From the NCBI GenBank assembly GCA_950295325.1, contig OX485806.1, positions 37,820,001 through 37,884,000 of the forward strand: a stretch of 64,000 nucleotides of DNA. Direction: 5' to 3'. This DNA comes from Polytrichum commune (Eukaryota; Streptophyta; Polytrichopsida; Polytrichales; Polytrichaceae). The notes beneath the pieces were generated by a model. It searched no databases. It was not told the DNA's origin and saw nothing but the letters and a program-made list of their open reading frames with translations. Positions 22,501 to 36,024 of the stretch are shown piece by piece. Made by a program: the position numbers and the translations under genes. Position 1 is the stretch's first letter; every line of letters starts with the position of its first letter.

Positions 22501-23925
22501 ATGAAATGGACATGGTCCAAGCTAGGTTTTCAACTTTCAGAATTGTGATTTTGTGTGATTACTACACTACAAACTCACAATTCTGAACCATGAACTTTGT
22601 GCAAAATCACAATTGTAGCTTCGTGGTTTTATGTAACATTGTGCTTGGCTATAAGGAAACCCATATGACAAAGTGAGACTGGGAAGAATTTTTGGACTTG
22701 AAAAATTATAGTAATTCAAGTATCGAGAACAAATGCCCTGAAAAGTTTGCATTCCTCATGCCAACTATCTTCCTATAAATAAAGAATATCTCCCTATTAG
22801 TAACCAATTCCGAAATAATCAAGGTAGCTCAAGTCTGTGGTTTTGGGTGCAACTACCTTTACACGCACTTTGTTTTTGTGTGTTGGCTTCGCCATGGAGC
22901 AAAGCTCTTGGCTTCATTGGCATTTTAGGCAAATTTCTTTGTTTGAGGATGCAACAATCTCTTGAACAATGACAATGGGGCTTGCCTAAGCAACATGTGG
23001 CACTTGAGCAATCGACATGTTGTGACCTGCCTACTAAGTGGTTGACCCATCCAACCACCTATTTGCATACCTACACAACCGCTCACCTATGTATTATGGG
23101 ATTATGCATGTTGCATGCCCATGGCAAGCTAAAGGATTATCTACTATGAGGTGACATGGAAATTAGAAAATTACTACACCACAAAATTGTTGAATACCAA
23201 CTACGTACACATTAAGGTACCCCACCAAATTTCTTCTCTATTTGTCCCCATTCTCACCAAAGTTTGGTGGACAAGCAACTTACATGGAAACCCACCTTAA
23301 CAATGTTGTAAGGAGGGCACCAACTTTGACCAATCACAATGGCATTGTAAGAAGTGTTCCACAAAAGAGAGACAACACCTTCATTTAATAGAAGACTTGA
23401 ATTTTGCAACCATTTTCGCATAACAATGCAACATTAATATACCTCCCTAGTGCAAAACTTTATGGAAGTATCACTTTTAAGCTCAGTACCTTAGCCGACT
23501 CATAATTCATATGCTCATGTGCCATGTCATGGTATGGCTGAAGCCAAATATAAGGGCCATGGTGGTCATGGCCATGCGATGGCCGACCCCCTATCTCCCA
23601 TGTGCTTGAGTTTACTTTCAATCTTTGGGTTTTTCAATTTCACTTTTATTTCATGCTTAGTTTTCAGTTTAACTCTTATTTACATTCTGATTTCTGATCC
23701 TAACTGAGTGAACCAAACACTGTAAGCGGCCAAAGTGACAGTGTCAGTCAAATATCTGTTTTGAGAATGTAACTTAACCCTTGTAATTTTCACATGTGCT
23801 GCAATTGCTTCCATTTGGAACACAGTATCCAAAACTATCTGGTGTATAAGTAGATGCATACAATCAGGCCAAGAGATGCTTGTTGCTTCAACTGCTGAAT
23901 GGACAGTAGAGTTTAAACTGTTGCG
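19531..23925. other. Intergenic, AT-rich; no gene seen
   Basis: There are several unsupported open frames (20371-20703 minus, 21739-22044 plus), none with a recognisable domain. A diverged copy of the AATTAGTGAGGG miniature element lies at about 21170-21500. A small inverted repeat AGAATTGTGA/TCACAATTCT lies near 22540-22585. Confidence 0.5.
21170..21500. mobile_element. Diverged copy of the AATTAGTGAGGG miniature element
   Basis: It aligns with 6841-7324: GTGGGAAATTAGTGA near 21190, GAATTAGCGCCACCAAAA, GCATTGTTCATCTTGGCAC, CATGAATTTAGTATCACTC, and CCCTCACTAATTT near the right end. It has no coding capacity, and several internal stretches are lost relative to the other copy. Confidence 0.55.
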
Positions 23926-26900
23926 TCAATTCATGCCAAAAATAAAGGCGTTGGAACACATTGGAAGGTCCAGAACCTTGTTGCTGGGAGTGAGAGGCTG
24001 CCTAAATGGGTTCACTTGTACCTGTTTCAGAACAAACATTCAGATAAAACTTTCAGGGTCACCAATCATGCATCAGCATAATTGCTAAATTCAACTATTC
24101 CATGCCTGTAGCCTGCCAAACTACTTGAAAATTCCACCTACTTGGTAGGAAAGATTAACCTCAAAATGGGTCATTCTCATTGTGACAAAATAAGCACCTC
24201 CTACCAATGTGTTGAACTTGATACAATTGGAATGTTGCAAAGAAAACCCTTCAATGACGGAAATTGCAAAGCCTACCGGGAATGTCAGAGGTGAAGTTGT
24301 GAAGAAAGCAATAGCTTGCCCAGCCATAACCCCGGCTTCCTCGCAATAGTCTGTGAAGAATGCTGGAACTTTAAGTCCTCCTATCAGCTCCTGCAATGAG
24401 TTCCAAGACATGAACAACTTGAGTCATTGCACCCCTCCACTACACACAGCTGTATTTTTACAACAAATGACATGCATATAGGTGTAACAAGTAAATTTCC
24501 ACAAGTGTAATAAGCAGGACCTTCAGAAAATATGGAATAAGGTAGAGCATGCTAACACCACTATCCCAACCCAAAACCAACTATCTTACACAATAAGTAC
24601 ATACTAGTTTTAAAAATGTCCACCACCTTAGCATCAGGCTCCCCTGATGGTTTAGGGTCATCTACGAATAGAACTTTGAGCCATTATAACTTTTACATAC
24701 TGAATTTTTAAAAGGCAAACTTTGGTGTGTTGAAATCCCCCCTCAATCACTAACAAGTAATATTTAAAAATCCACCACTTATCGTAGATATACTCAACAT
24801 TTAAAGTGACTGTTTTAGCATCGTCTACCTTAAGGAATGCAAGACAATCAGATGGTCTGAGCAAGGACGAAAGCATACAATGGTAGGCTGCCAACTTGGG
24901 AAGGCAGCAATGCCTGCATTTGCCGCAAAAATTAAATCTGGAGTGGCCCCCTAGACACAAGATAGCAGAAAATTGTGAAACTGCAAGTATCATAATAAAG
25001 TTACAAGAACATATGGCAGTGGATACAGATTGCCACAATTCAGAGGAACATGAATCCAATTTGACTCTAAGATTAGAGGAAATTTCTCAAAGCTACTTTG
25101 CAAATTCCAGTATCAGTACGACATTGAGAGAAAAGTTTCATATTGAGCCACAATATGAAGTCAGTCCTGACCAGTTCTGAATGCCGATCATGATAGAGAC
25201 CTTTCCAGAGCTTTACGTAAATGCCGCCATGTGTGTCACTAGTAACTATTTCTCTGTTAGAACTTGAAACTTCACTCTTGCATGTGCAACCAGAATCTGT
25301 GCACTTTGCGAATGATTCCAGCTTCAGTACTTCACCGTCCCTACAAATTCCAGAAAACAAATTTTTTTTACTGAAATATCTGAAGAAAACGAGGAACTTC
25401 CATGTGATTGTAGGAACAGAGAAGAAACAGGAGAAATCTGAATCTTTAAACCCATAAAGATGATGTACAAGTGTTCAAGAGTTGTGTTATTAAATGGGAT
25501 TATCCAAATATAACACTAAAAAACAAGGTAAGACCGTCCAAAAAGAGAGATGATTTAGTAATTATTAAACCTCATGTCAGGCACGGCAGGTCCCACAAAT
25601 TCAATGTGGATATTTCTTGAGGGCAAGAGGGCCAGTAGCTCCCCAAAGACTGGTAGCTGATCCAATTCTCTCTCTGGCCCTGTCCAGATATCATCACCAC
25701 AAATGTTTGGAATGAGTGCGCCAGATAACTGCTCAGAAATTCTGAACAGCCACAGAAATTGGCGGCAAATTCAACGCTTGAGGATAGCAACATACTCATT
25801 ACTCAAGAAAGTTGACAAAGAAAAGAATTGTACTTGGGACTTGTAAGTGCTTGTGACTCATTATACTCATGGAAGCAACAATCGAGATTGCAATTTGCAG
25901 AGGTGGATTTTGACTCCAGTAGTCTGAATTATCTACTGCTCTACATTGAACATATTGGAATAACTTCAAGTTCATACCAGCTCTAGCATCTTACTATCGT
26001 TGATCCTTAATTTATAAGTTACATCCAGTATGTATGGAAATACTAATTCAGCCCCTGGACAACAAATGGCTGCAATTGAAGGATTGAGAAACATACCTAA
26101 GTAATGAATTACCAGATTTTTTGAACGTCCAGACAGCAAGTTTGAGTTTAATTGGGACTGAAGAAGGCACAAGGCATGATACACTGAAAGTGGCTGCAAG
26201 CACATGCACCATTATGCATGAGAAACAGCTTGCTTTTTGGTCCATGTCTCACTTTCTCACATTCAATTTATGTTTCCCACCTGTTTTGGCCATTTGCAGA
26301 CTTGTCAATATCAAACACAAGACATTACGAATGAAAAGATCCCACTGTTTATATTCACCAAAACTCTCTTGTACCAGCCAGGAACAATATTCAGAGGATA
26401 GATCCAGAAACTCACATTACAAATTTCCAGAGAGTGGTGTATAATATATTTATCATCAACATACATGACTTTTGGTCTGGAGTTGGTTGTTGTGCATACA
26501 ACACCTTCCATGTTCGGGTAAGTTTGCAATGCAAAACTTGGAGGTAGTGTGGAGGTTTGGAGAAAGAACATTCTATATTGGTTCATAACGGTCAAACTCA
26601 TTTTGGCATACCAAGGATGCTAAAATGAGTTTGGTCCTCAATAAAACGAAATTTGTTGCTCTTGATTCAAATTCAAATACAACCTCTGAGCATGCATCAC
26701 AAGTAGAAAGACATTATTAAAATTGTATGTGAAACCACCGATGGAGAATCATGAGGGGCCAACTCCTAACGAAAATCCCAGTACAGTTTAAGGATAGCTG
26801 TAATATAATTACCATATAACACATGCATTGTTCTTGTGTCATAATTTGCTTCTCGGTAGCATAATGTGGAACATATTAGAAGAGAGTTTACAAATCAAGC

Positions 26901-28803
26901 AATTATTATGACATATACTTCAAATTTAATAATCATGATGTTATTGCAGCATTTTAAGATATTTGTTTTGCATGATGATTCTGCCTCTCGAAGTTTGTGA
27001 TGCAGTGACCTTGAGAAACGAATTCAAAATCCCAGGCCTTCATTCATGAGTACATAAGCACATGAAAGAGTGCCATTTACCCAGTGCAAGATAAGTGAAA
27101 CTGGCGAGTCGAGCGGAAGCCCACGCCAGACATAATATTCTAACCAGTCCTTTACTGAACCTGCTGATTTCAAGGGACCTGCAAAACAATTCTGTATTAT
27201 AATTGCCCCACATTCAAAATGAGCATAACCATTAAATGAGTGCAAACAAATTGTCTGTGAAATAATCCTACAAAAGTGAAGAAAGGGACCTTCATAACAG
27301 CAGATAAATACCTGTGCAAGGGCATAAGTTGGATGGTACACTCCACCCTATATCCAGATCAGCAATTCCTGAAAAAGTGACCAACCAACCTCTAAATGTA
27401 AACCTTGTATAAGAGTTCAAAGAGTTAGAAGGTATAAACAACATAACCATGATACGAGATAAATATACATGTGGATAAGATACATGATTATCCATCTGAC
27501 ATTGCATTAACTTATGAAACTGATACCACAATGCAAATCATTCACCACAAATGTGAAAGATGGAATCCATACAATTAGAGAAGCTCGTGCATTTCCATCA
27601 TCATAGAATAATAAACCACTGAGTATCAACAATAAACTATTTGTAATCCACCAACAAAGTTTGTGTTAATTGCAAGGTCAGGTCCATGGTGTTCAATAAC
27701 TACTCTAATGATAACCAAAAATGCCCTCTATAATTTACTCCTAGAATTTATAATCTTACCTTGACCGTGTGGTAGGAGTGCTCTGGGTGGAAAGCATTTG
27801 CATTCTGGTTGCCATAAGCCTTGACCATGAAGGCCCATACGTTCCAAAAATGAACAGATTGTGTTTTCATCAGCATCCATCTATGAGACCATTCCAGATA
27901 GCTACTGTCAGAACTCATGCCCTTTGTGTCCATAAGACAGCAAAAAAGTGTAGAAGAGCGTTTTTTACATTCAATCAAACAAGACGATGTTTTCAAAATA
28001 CAATTTTTTCTCAACATATGTGCATATAATCTAAAAGGAAAATAACAAAATGGAAGGAAAACAGGAAAGTTGATTAGTCTACCACATTCAATGTTTGCGT
28101 GGTGAATGAAAATGGAAAGTCGTAAAGAATAGGAGCCCGTTGCATCTGCTCCGCCATTCTCTCACAAGCTTCAGCATGCTCCAGCCAGTGTGCTTTCTGC
28201 AATTTCAGATCACACATCACGACCAATTAATAGTTTCTTCCACCCTTATTAAAAATTCATGTCGTTCTTGATTGACATTGTTGGCTCCAATTCAAATATG
28301 ACGTGCTTACGAATGAGTATCCACAACATCTATTTCTAATGAACACATATGATTTGTGTTACAGCATAGGTCAATGCTACATAATTCAGGACCGCCTCGA
28401 AAGAAATCCTACACGAGGATTTATTACTAGTATTCAAAATTGATACGTGAAAAGAACTGTTTCACAAGAGAATCAGTTCACCTCATCACCCAGGTCAGCA
28501 ATTACATTTAAAGATCACCTGAAGATCCACAATCATTGCAGAAAATATTGATCTGCCCAGTAATAGACCAGGGTTTAAAAATTGTGAACTCAAATCTGCA
28601 ACTTCTCATATGCCATATACCAATTGCCATAATTCCTGTAAAGGATGTGAAGAATCAGAGAATACCAAAGGAACAGGAGAATTTTAAAGAGGGCAAATTA
28701 CCTGGTGCTTCCGAGAGCAGTAGCGAAGGGCTCCGCAGTTGCCACATCGCAAATTAGCAGGGCCAATGCAGGATCCTCGCAAATGACTGCCCGCACAATC
28801 CAT
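23926..28803 (-). CDS. MYND zinc finger/MSS51-C-like protein, 10 exons
   Basis: Exons 28803-28702, 28196-28083, 27880-27760, 27178-27081, 26193-26097, 25679-25571, 25340-25172, 24950-24879, 24390-24277 and 24021-23926 join in phase to 363 codons plus stop. Residues 1-45 are a MYND-type zinc finger with candidate ligands C3, C12, C20, C23, C29, H33, H41 and C45 (core RCGNCGALRYCSRKHQ). The rest is the domain shared with the C-terminus of yeast MSS51: SFLERMGLHGQGLW, DWLEYYVWRGLPL, IHYLGPERELDQLPVFGEL, IEFVGPAVP, PDLIFAANAGIAAFPSW, KVPAFFTDYCEEA, and a closing VQVNPFRQP. Plant members are uncharacterised; MYND fingers usually bind proline-rich peptides. Only the exon 7 donor is uncertain: GTCAGG at 25171 fits the family, while a GTAGCT lower down would add about 19 residues in the same phase. 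Confidence 0.92.
26466..26620 (+). repeat. Dispersed ~155-bp repeat, copy in intron 4 of the MYND gene
   Basis: It is the second copy of the repeat at 5405-5560. It lies in the 887-bp fourth intron, antisense to the MYND transcript, whereas the other copy is sense to its host gene. It contains no coding sequence. Confidence 0.75.
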
Positions 28804-28900
28804 TTCCAATTCTCTCTCCCGTTTCGCTCTCACCTCTCAAGCCAAAACACTAACATTTAAACCCTTAAACCCTCAGCCCTAAACCCTACACATGTTCAGC
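28804..28900 (-). promoter_or_regulatory. Telo-box-containing leader/promoter of the MYND gene
   Basis: Directly upstream of the ATG at 28803, the plus strand carries AAACCCTTAAACCCTCAGCC followed by CTAAACCCTACA, i.e. one AAACCCTA telo-box and two near matches. In plants this motif is typical of promoters or leaders of genes for translation and growth. The transcription start is not determined. Confidence 0.45.
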
Positions 28901-31900
28901 TCTCGGACGGCTCTTTGAAGCACAACATAAGAAAGGATTCTTGGGCTTCATTGCAGATGTACTCTCTCATTTTCAACCGAGCAGAAATTGCATCGCTTGT
29001 TCCGTTGTATGATTTTACAATCATCCTTCTACATCTCTTTCTGTTTGAGGAGACAGGGACGTAAAGTCAGACCTTGATGAGTTCCAAATATATATCAGAA
29101 ATTCAGGGGTATGAATGACAATACATCCTGAGAAATAGAGACCCCTAGGCTCTTGTTGTGATCCTTCGAATCAAAGCACCTCCACTCCTTCGGAATCTGA
29201 TTTCAGTCTAATTTTCCTTTATGATTTGTAAAGAACTCGCGGAAGCATAGAGAGAGGAGAGAGGATAAATTATGCCATAACATCCCATGGATTCATGGCC
29301 ATACATGTATGTAAACTACACTGATAAGGCAATTTAGTTGCTGCATACTAATTTATCAACATTCCACACTATTCGGAATATTTACTACCATAGTAACAAA
29401 ATAAAGTAGTTAATATCTTACCGTAGTTGTCATATGGACGAATAAAGAAGGTTCTAAGTTTTTATAATATGGTTACAATTTACCTAAGGCAAATTGTATT
29501 GATAAAGAGGCAATCTATTCTCAAAGGCAATCCAATTGCACATATAATTATACACGAGAACACACATGACTAATGGTCTATGTAAAATACGATTGAGGAC
29601 AGATGGACACTAAAGTGATCATTGTTTCAAAGCTACAACGGCAACATGGCACCTTTGATGGCCAATAGGGATGGTCCAAGACATAAATTTACATGCACAA
29701 GTGCAACGGATAGGGATGGTATATACCCAAACTAGTCTTACTACATGGGCAATGTTTGAAGGGTGTTATTCCATTGAAAATTGGAAAGTAGAAACGTTGA
29801 TGTCATCTTCATATGTACCACCTTCTCAAAGTAGGCAGGATATTTTTAAGGGGTCTATAGCCGAATTATTATCTTTCCTCTTCGTACAATTTGTATTATA
29901 AGGTGGACAATCTAGTCATAGTTGCTATTTGTGGAGGAAAGTGTTGTCATAGATTCTTGATGACATCAACGTTGTGTTCATGGAAACTACACCGTAAGAT
30001 CATTGTATCCACTCCATGATGCATCAATACCAACATATTTCATGGAAAAAGCATTCCTCAATATTTGACTAGTGAGGTCATTAGGTATTGCTAATTGCAA
30101 TGACATTGTAGATTGTCATGGAGGGAGGATGGATGTGATAATGCCTTGCATGGACAACTAGATGTGCTATACTTGTAGTAATGTTTGTCTAAATGTCGTG
30201 TACCTAGAAAATATATGAAGTAAGAAGGTATTGTAAGAAAGGACTCCAATTCATGTTGTTGTGAGAAGGTGAATTCATGATGTTGTTCATCTCATCTCTA
30301 TCTCCAATCTCCCATGACAATATATGTTTGTTCATAGCAATTAACACTCATTGGTAAAGGCAACCATGAATAAGGGTCGTGAGTTGCAAGACACGGTTTA
30401 GTAGAGAATGTGTGGTAACAAATATGTAGCAACATATGTTCCTATAATTATCTCACATTAGTAATAATGTGTTTGTGATGAGGTCACGTTGCCACTACAA
30501 GGATCATAAGTTGTTAGCACATGTTTTCAACCACTTGAGATAGATTATAAGTAGTTAAATCTCTTAAACCAATAGATTTGGATACCTAAAATCTACCTCG
30601 AGTGGGCACAAGCCAATGCCAATGAAATGTGGTCCTTGTAGCATGCCTAAAAATAGAATATAGCTAAGGTAGGTGACCTTCCTAGCACTTCATTTCCAAT
30701 GCACCCTACCACTACGATCCACCCAATCATAGTTGGGGGATTATAGACTTACAGTGTTGCAATTACTGTCACTTACCAAGTGATTCTTCATCCAAATTTC
30801 AATCATCCATGACAATGTCTCATCACAGGTTGTTGACAAGAGAAGGTAGGGCTTTGACCAATGGATGAACAATTTCTAGCTTTCAAACACCATACATTTG
30901 TTAATAATTTGTGATAGGTCTCCCTCAAATGAATTAGTGAAGAAGGGTGGCAAACTAAATCCACTTCTTCTTCCTAGCTCTAAGCGTGGACTTACCTACT
31001 TGGGCTTGGATAATATATGTAGGAATGGTAACAAAAAATCTCACATTTTGGTTGTGGGTTGATTTGTGATCCATGTTTTTTTCCAATTGCTACCCATCAC
31101 CTATATTCTTTATGGTTTTCCTCCCTTGGTATTTCCACAATTTGTCACTCTTGGCCAATAACATTATTGATTGCCCACGTATGTTGGAACACACTTTGCA
31201 AATCACCTTAGTTGCTTTGTCATCTTTGTAGATAGGCTATGCTTAAGAAAAAAAAAAAAACAACCAAAGGAGTTGGAATTGGTGATTCTTCTCATAGGAT
31301 TTCTTTTTCTCACTACTCTCACCAATAAGAGTTGTTGGTTGCACACTTCCCTCAAGATTGGATGGGACAACAATATAAGTGGAGGCACTTGGCTAGTGCT
31401 AGTGGTGTTAGGATTTGGTGTAGAGAAAAACATGCAAAACTCTGAAGCCTTTGGGAGGGGCTAGAATAGGAGTCATAGCCACAAGTATGGCAATGGCCAT
31501 AGCTATGGCCAAGACAAAGGTAAAATATGAAAACACTTCTAATGCACAAAGAAGACCAACAAGGGTATGGTTCGCCACAAAAACAAAAACAACTTACAAG
31601 CAAGGGATGTGAAACTCACAAGGCACTAAACTGGCAACACTTTCACCTACACTTGATGAAACCAACAAAGGTTTTGAAACCACAAACACATTGCAACAAG
31701 GGTTAAGCATTTAAGTGTTGCACAATATATCAACAACTTGCAAAAACAACAAGAAATTTGTGAGGTCTCAACAAAAAACAAAGAGGGTTTGCCAAGTGCA
31801 AAGACGCGGGTGTGTGAGGCGACTGCCTCTAGAATGGGATTTGAATTTGAGAATTGTTGTTGTTTTTAAGAGGGTTGGAGTTCTATGTCAAGAAATGTGC

Positions 31901-32299
31901 CACAACAACCAACGACAATCTCCCACCTATAAGAACTACAAGAGTATCATTAGACACATAACCTCAACAACTCAAGGCAAAAATATTCCAAAAAAACAAA
32001 AAATGAACAAAAATATTGTAAGCCAAAAGAAAGGTAAGAAATTGTCTTTATTTTGAAATTCAAGCTTTGGCCGAAGATGGGATTGCATTGCCATGTAATT
32101 GACATTTCCTTATCTCAAATGATTTACTCGTACAAAGCATAAAGTAGTTGTGAATATTAAAAAGGTGAGGTGGGTGGCCATGGCAAACATGTCGGATGGT
32201 GACAACCACAACTCCATAAACCAACTACCAAAACAAACCAGCATGAAATATGGGCAAGATGGTTGGCCATGGCCATGTCTCTAATGTTTGTTTTGCAAC

Positions 32300-32960
32300 A
32301 GGGAGACAAACATTGTGATATGGAGGACGACAACAACGATCAAGAGGACGAGCACATCAACCTGGATGACAAATAGGGCAATGAGGAGGATGACCATGGC
32401 GATGATGAGGAGGGGGAAAACACCAAGAACACCAACACAAGGATGCCGACAAACAACGCCCAATAGCAACATGAGGACAAAGATGGCAATTAGGATGGTG
32501 AACAAGGTGATGAGGAGGATGACCACAACAATCATGCAAAAGATGGCGATTAGGAGAAAGGGAAGATGATGATTAAGAGAAAGGGGACAATGGCGATTAG
32601 AATGAAAACAACAACACCAAGAACAACAGTAGGAGGAGGAGGATGAATGGCAATTAGGAGCAACAACAACATGAATACAAACACGGCGATGGGCAACAAG
32701 GGCAAGGTGAACAACGATTAGCTGCAAAAGGACAAGGGACAACGCTAACAACATGAGGGGAGGATGACGAAGGTGAGGAACACAAGGAAGACCAACCATG
32801 GCAATGAGTAGCATGGCTGAGGTGAACGATAATCAACTGCAGGAGGACGACAAACAAAGGAGATGAAGAAGAAAAGAGGGTTGATGAACAAGGTGATTAG
32901 CTGAAAGAAAAGATGAAGAAGGTGAGGAGTGCGAGGAAAACTAGCCATGGTGAAGACCAA
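32300..32960 (+). repeat. Purine-rich low-complexity tract (GAGGATGAC-like)
   Basis: Imperfect GAT/GAG/AAC-rich repeats dominate the plus strand. One plus frame reads as Asp/Glu/Asn-rich protein interrupted by stops, all of the four early ones TAG. The minus strand gives an artificial Leu/Val/Ile-rich frame. It may be a decayed gene for an acidic repetitive protein, but a simple expansion explains it equally well. Confidence 0.5.
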
Positions 32961-35397
32961 TGGCGATGCAAATTGCACTTATGAATTGTTGGAGCATGGA
33001 GCAAGAGTAGGAACAAGTTCAAAACGTGGAGGAGGAGTGAACTGTTGGAAAGGTGGTTGCCACCAAAAATGAGCAGGTGGCTATGGGGGAGTGGATGCAG
33101 GTGTTGCCAACGAACGGCTAGCAGGGTCCCCAAGGGAGAAGGGTTGGCTCCGTTTAGGGTTAAGGGCAAGGGGATGGGGATGGGCTCCCAGACCCTTCAT
33201 TGTTGATTGACAATGGCTATATAAATGGGTGCGATGGCACCATGTGGTGGCCACCCATGCCCCATCACATCGGCCATCCCGCTATCCACATCAATAACCA
33301 CTTAGTTTTTTAGTTTCCCAATGCAAAAATCAATTGGCCGTCCAATGATTTAGCACCAAGGGAAAACACTTAGCAAAAAATCTCCACATAGCCAAATAAA
33401 AAAACGTTGTGTAACAGGGTGTCTCCCATGGCCTGCCAAACGCTCCGCACTTAGATTGATTGAGGACAGTTGAATTAACTTCTAAGTGGCCCTTAGTTGT
33501 GCAAACTTGGTGGCATCATGAGTTCATTAAGTCTCACTTAGCAACTGCCATTGTCACAAAATGGGCCTTCGAACTAAGTGTGGGTTTGGGTTGCAACAAA
33601 GGCACTTTGCATGAGTTAATGGTGTTTAGTACAAAGAGGTGATTTGCATCCACAAAAGGTACAAACAAAGGTTGGAGAAACATTACAAAATATTACAAAA
33701 CATGCTAATCTTTCTAAAGGGGTAATATGGGAGTTGCATCCAAAATCAAAGCCATGTGATAAGGAAACCTTTGAGCATGTCATAATCAATGGGCTCTTAT
33801 TCATATTGGTGATAACACCATTGTTTTTCCTTCTTCTTCCATTACTAAGCAATGTGAACAAAGGTATTTCAAAGTGCATGCTCAAACTCATTCATCTTAT
33901 TGGACATATTATTAAAAAACATCATGGGTCCAAAAACTTGGTGTTTTGACAACAAATTGACATCATGTATTGTAGTTAGGTATTTGCCACCTCCCGAAAA
34001 ACATACCCAAACATTTCCACTAGTGTTTCACAATGCATTTGTCACATTATAATTCATTACTTAGACAAAAGGTATCAACTATTTCACTTTGGAAATGCAA
34101 TAAATTGGTTTTCACCTCTTCTTTCTCTCAAAGAATCCCTCTCATGATCTTAATTTCAATACTTGGGCGCAAGCACAATCAAGTACATAGCCCCAATATC
34201 CTACATAAGTTTCAATGAAATTAATTCAAAAGTATATAATAACTTTGAATTTTGTGAAGGACAAAATCATAAACATTTGAAAAAACACACTAATATACAA
34301 AGCCAAGCAATTTATGCTAATAACTTTTATTTCACAAGAATTCTACATATTTTAGAAGATGGTGCAAATAAGTCTATTGAACACATAACTGTCTAAAATG
34401 TATTCAAACTATGATGAACTTACATAAAAATAAATTTTTTCTACAAAAAAATTGCAAAGTTGTCCTCAAGTTTATAATGAATTAAAGAAATATGGTAAAA
34501 AAATCCGACTTCAAAATACTTAAGGTCATGAAATCTACATCCAAAACCAAATTTAGTCATTACCTTTTGAGCATCACTTTTAATGATAAGTTTTGAAGAT
34601 CTCATCTTGATATTCTATATTTGAGTACCCCAACACAACAATAAAGGTTGCCATAAAAAAAAAATCAACTTAAAAAACACATTACTACTTCTTTTAGGCA
34701 TATGACCAAAACAACTATTCAATATACTAGAGCAATGTTTCCCTATACTTGATTGTGCTTGCTCCCATCTCATTTTAATTTCTCTTTGGTTGTAGTTTGT
34801 AAGTTTTGTTCTTGATTCTAAAGTATAGCTGTGACACAAGGTCCATGATAATCTTGGTAACAATGATCTTGAGTGTAGCAGTTGTTTTGATATCCATTAG
34901 CCAATGCATCCTCAAATAGCATCAAGTTCCTATATTAATTGGTCAAATTTAGTTTCAATACAAGCCATATTGTTTATTACTAAATCCATTAATTAATTAT
35001 ACCTTACAACCATGCAAGAAGCAACTAAAGCCAAACTATAGGATTGACTACCTTACAACAACCTGCCACATCAACAATACACAAGTTTGCACAAACAAAT
35101 CCATGGTTAATATGGTTAATCTCCAATAGATCTCATATAACATGACTCATTCCCATATTATATATCAATCTCAAATACTTGGACAACAACTTAACCGCAA
35201 GATGACTCATACCTAGATAATAATGACAATCCAAAGAATATCCCCTCTATGCTATGGACATTTATTCTACGGTGGGTGATTCCCTCTTCTAGTATGTCAT
35301 GCCCACAACTACTCAATTGGTCAAAAACTTATACTCCACTCATCACTTTCAGTTGGTAAAGGGAGCTATCATTTAACATCCAACAAACTAACACATA

Positions 35398-36024
35398 TTA
35401 CAATCCCGTTGGGGGGGGGGGGGGGGTATTTTAGAAACAACGTGAGATAAAATATAGGGTATTTAATATTCATTCGAGATAAAAATTTGAATAATTATAT
35501 ATAAAATATAAAGGGCGAATTAATGTTGGAAACCTTTTATTAAAAAATATCATGCAATATAAAATGTGTAAGTTTCTTATATATTTATTAAGAATAGCCT
35601 TGAATAAGGGTATCCTAAGTTAAATACGATGTAGGCTCAAATGGGATGGATGAAAATCATTTTTATTCACTCTAAATATGTAGATGAATTGTGGTTTTTG
35701 GGTGAGCCAAGAGGGTCGACTGCCTTGACAATGATCTAGAAATTTTGTTATTAAAATGCCAATTTACAATGCACCCCCCCCCCTGCGGCTAAAAATTAAA
35801 GACTATCAAAATTTTGTAAGAAAAATAAGGTATTTAATATTAAATGCATTCTAGATTTCTAATAACCAATAGGGTATTAAAATGTTAAGCTCAGTAAAAA
35901 AAAATCTTACTCTAAAGACTCCTAATATTCTAATTCCAAAGGATATTACCCCCCTTGAAAATAAGTGGTTATCACTAGTGTCTCCAAAAATTTACTATGA
36001 GTGTGCCCCCCTCCCGCGGGATTA
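35398..36024 (+). mobile_element. Transposon-like element with G-rich inverted ends, copy 1
   Basis: The left end TTACAATCCCGTT plus a run of 16 G is mirrored on the right by CCCCCC, TCCCGCGGGATTACAAC. The first 70 internal bases (AACAACGTGAGATAAAATA) resemble the 245-bp element at 7481-7725, so both probably belong to one family. Internal C-runs lie at about 35774-35783. I see no transposase frame. Confidence 0.5.

Noticed and set aside
32281-33169. Leu/Val/Ile/Cys-rich minus-strand frames resembling membrane proteins
   Set aside because: They are the complement of a GAT/GAG purine-rich low-complexity tract, and residue usage is a by-product of that.
33460-33949. Two consecutive plus-strand frames as one gene
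   Set aside because: No motif and no convincing splice junction between them.
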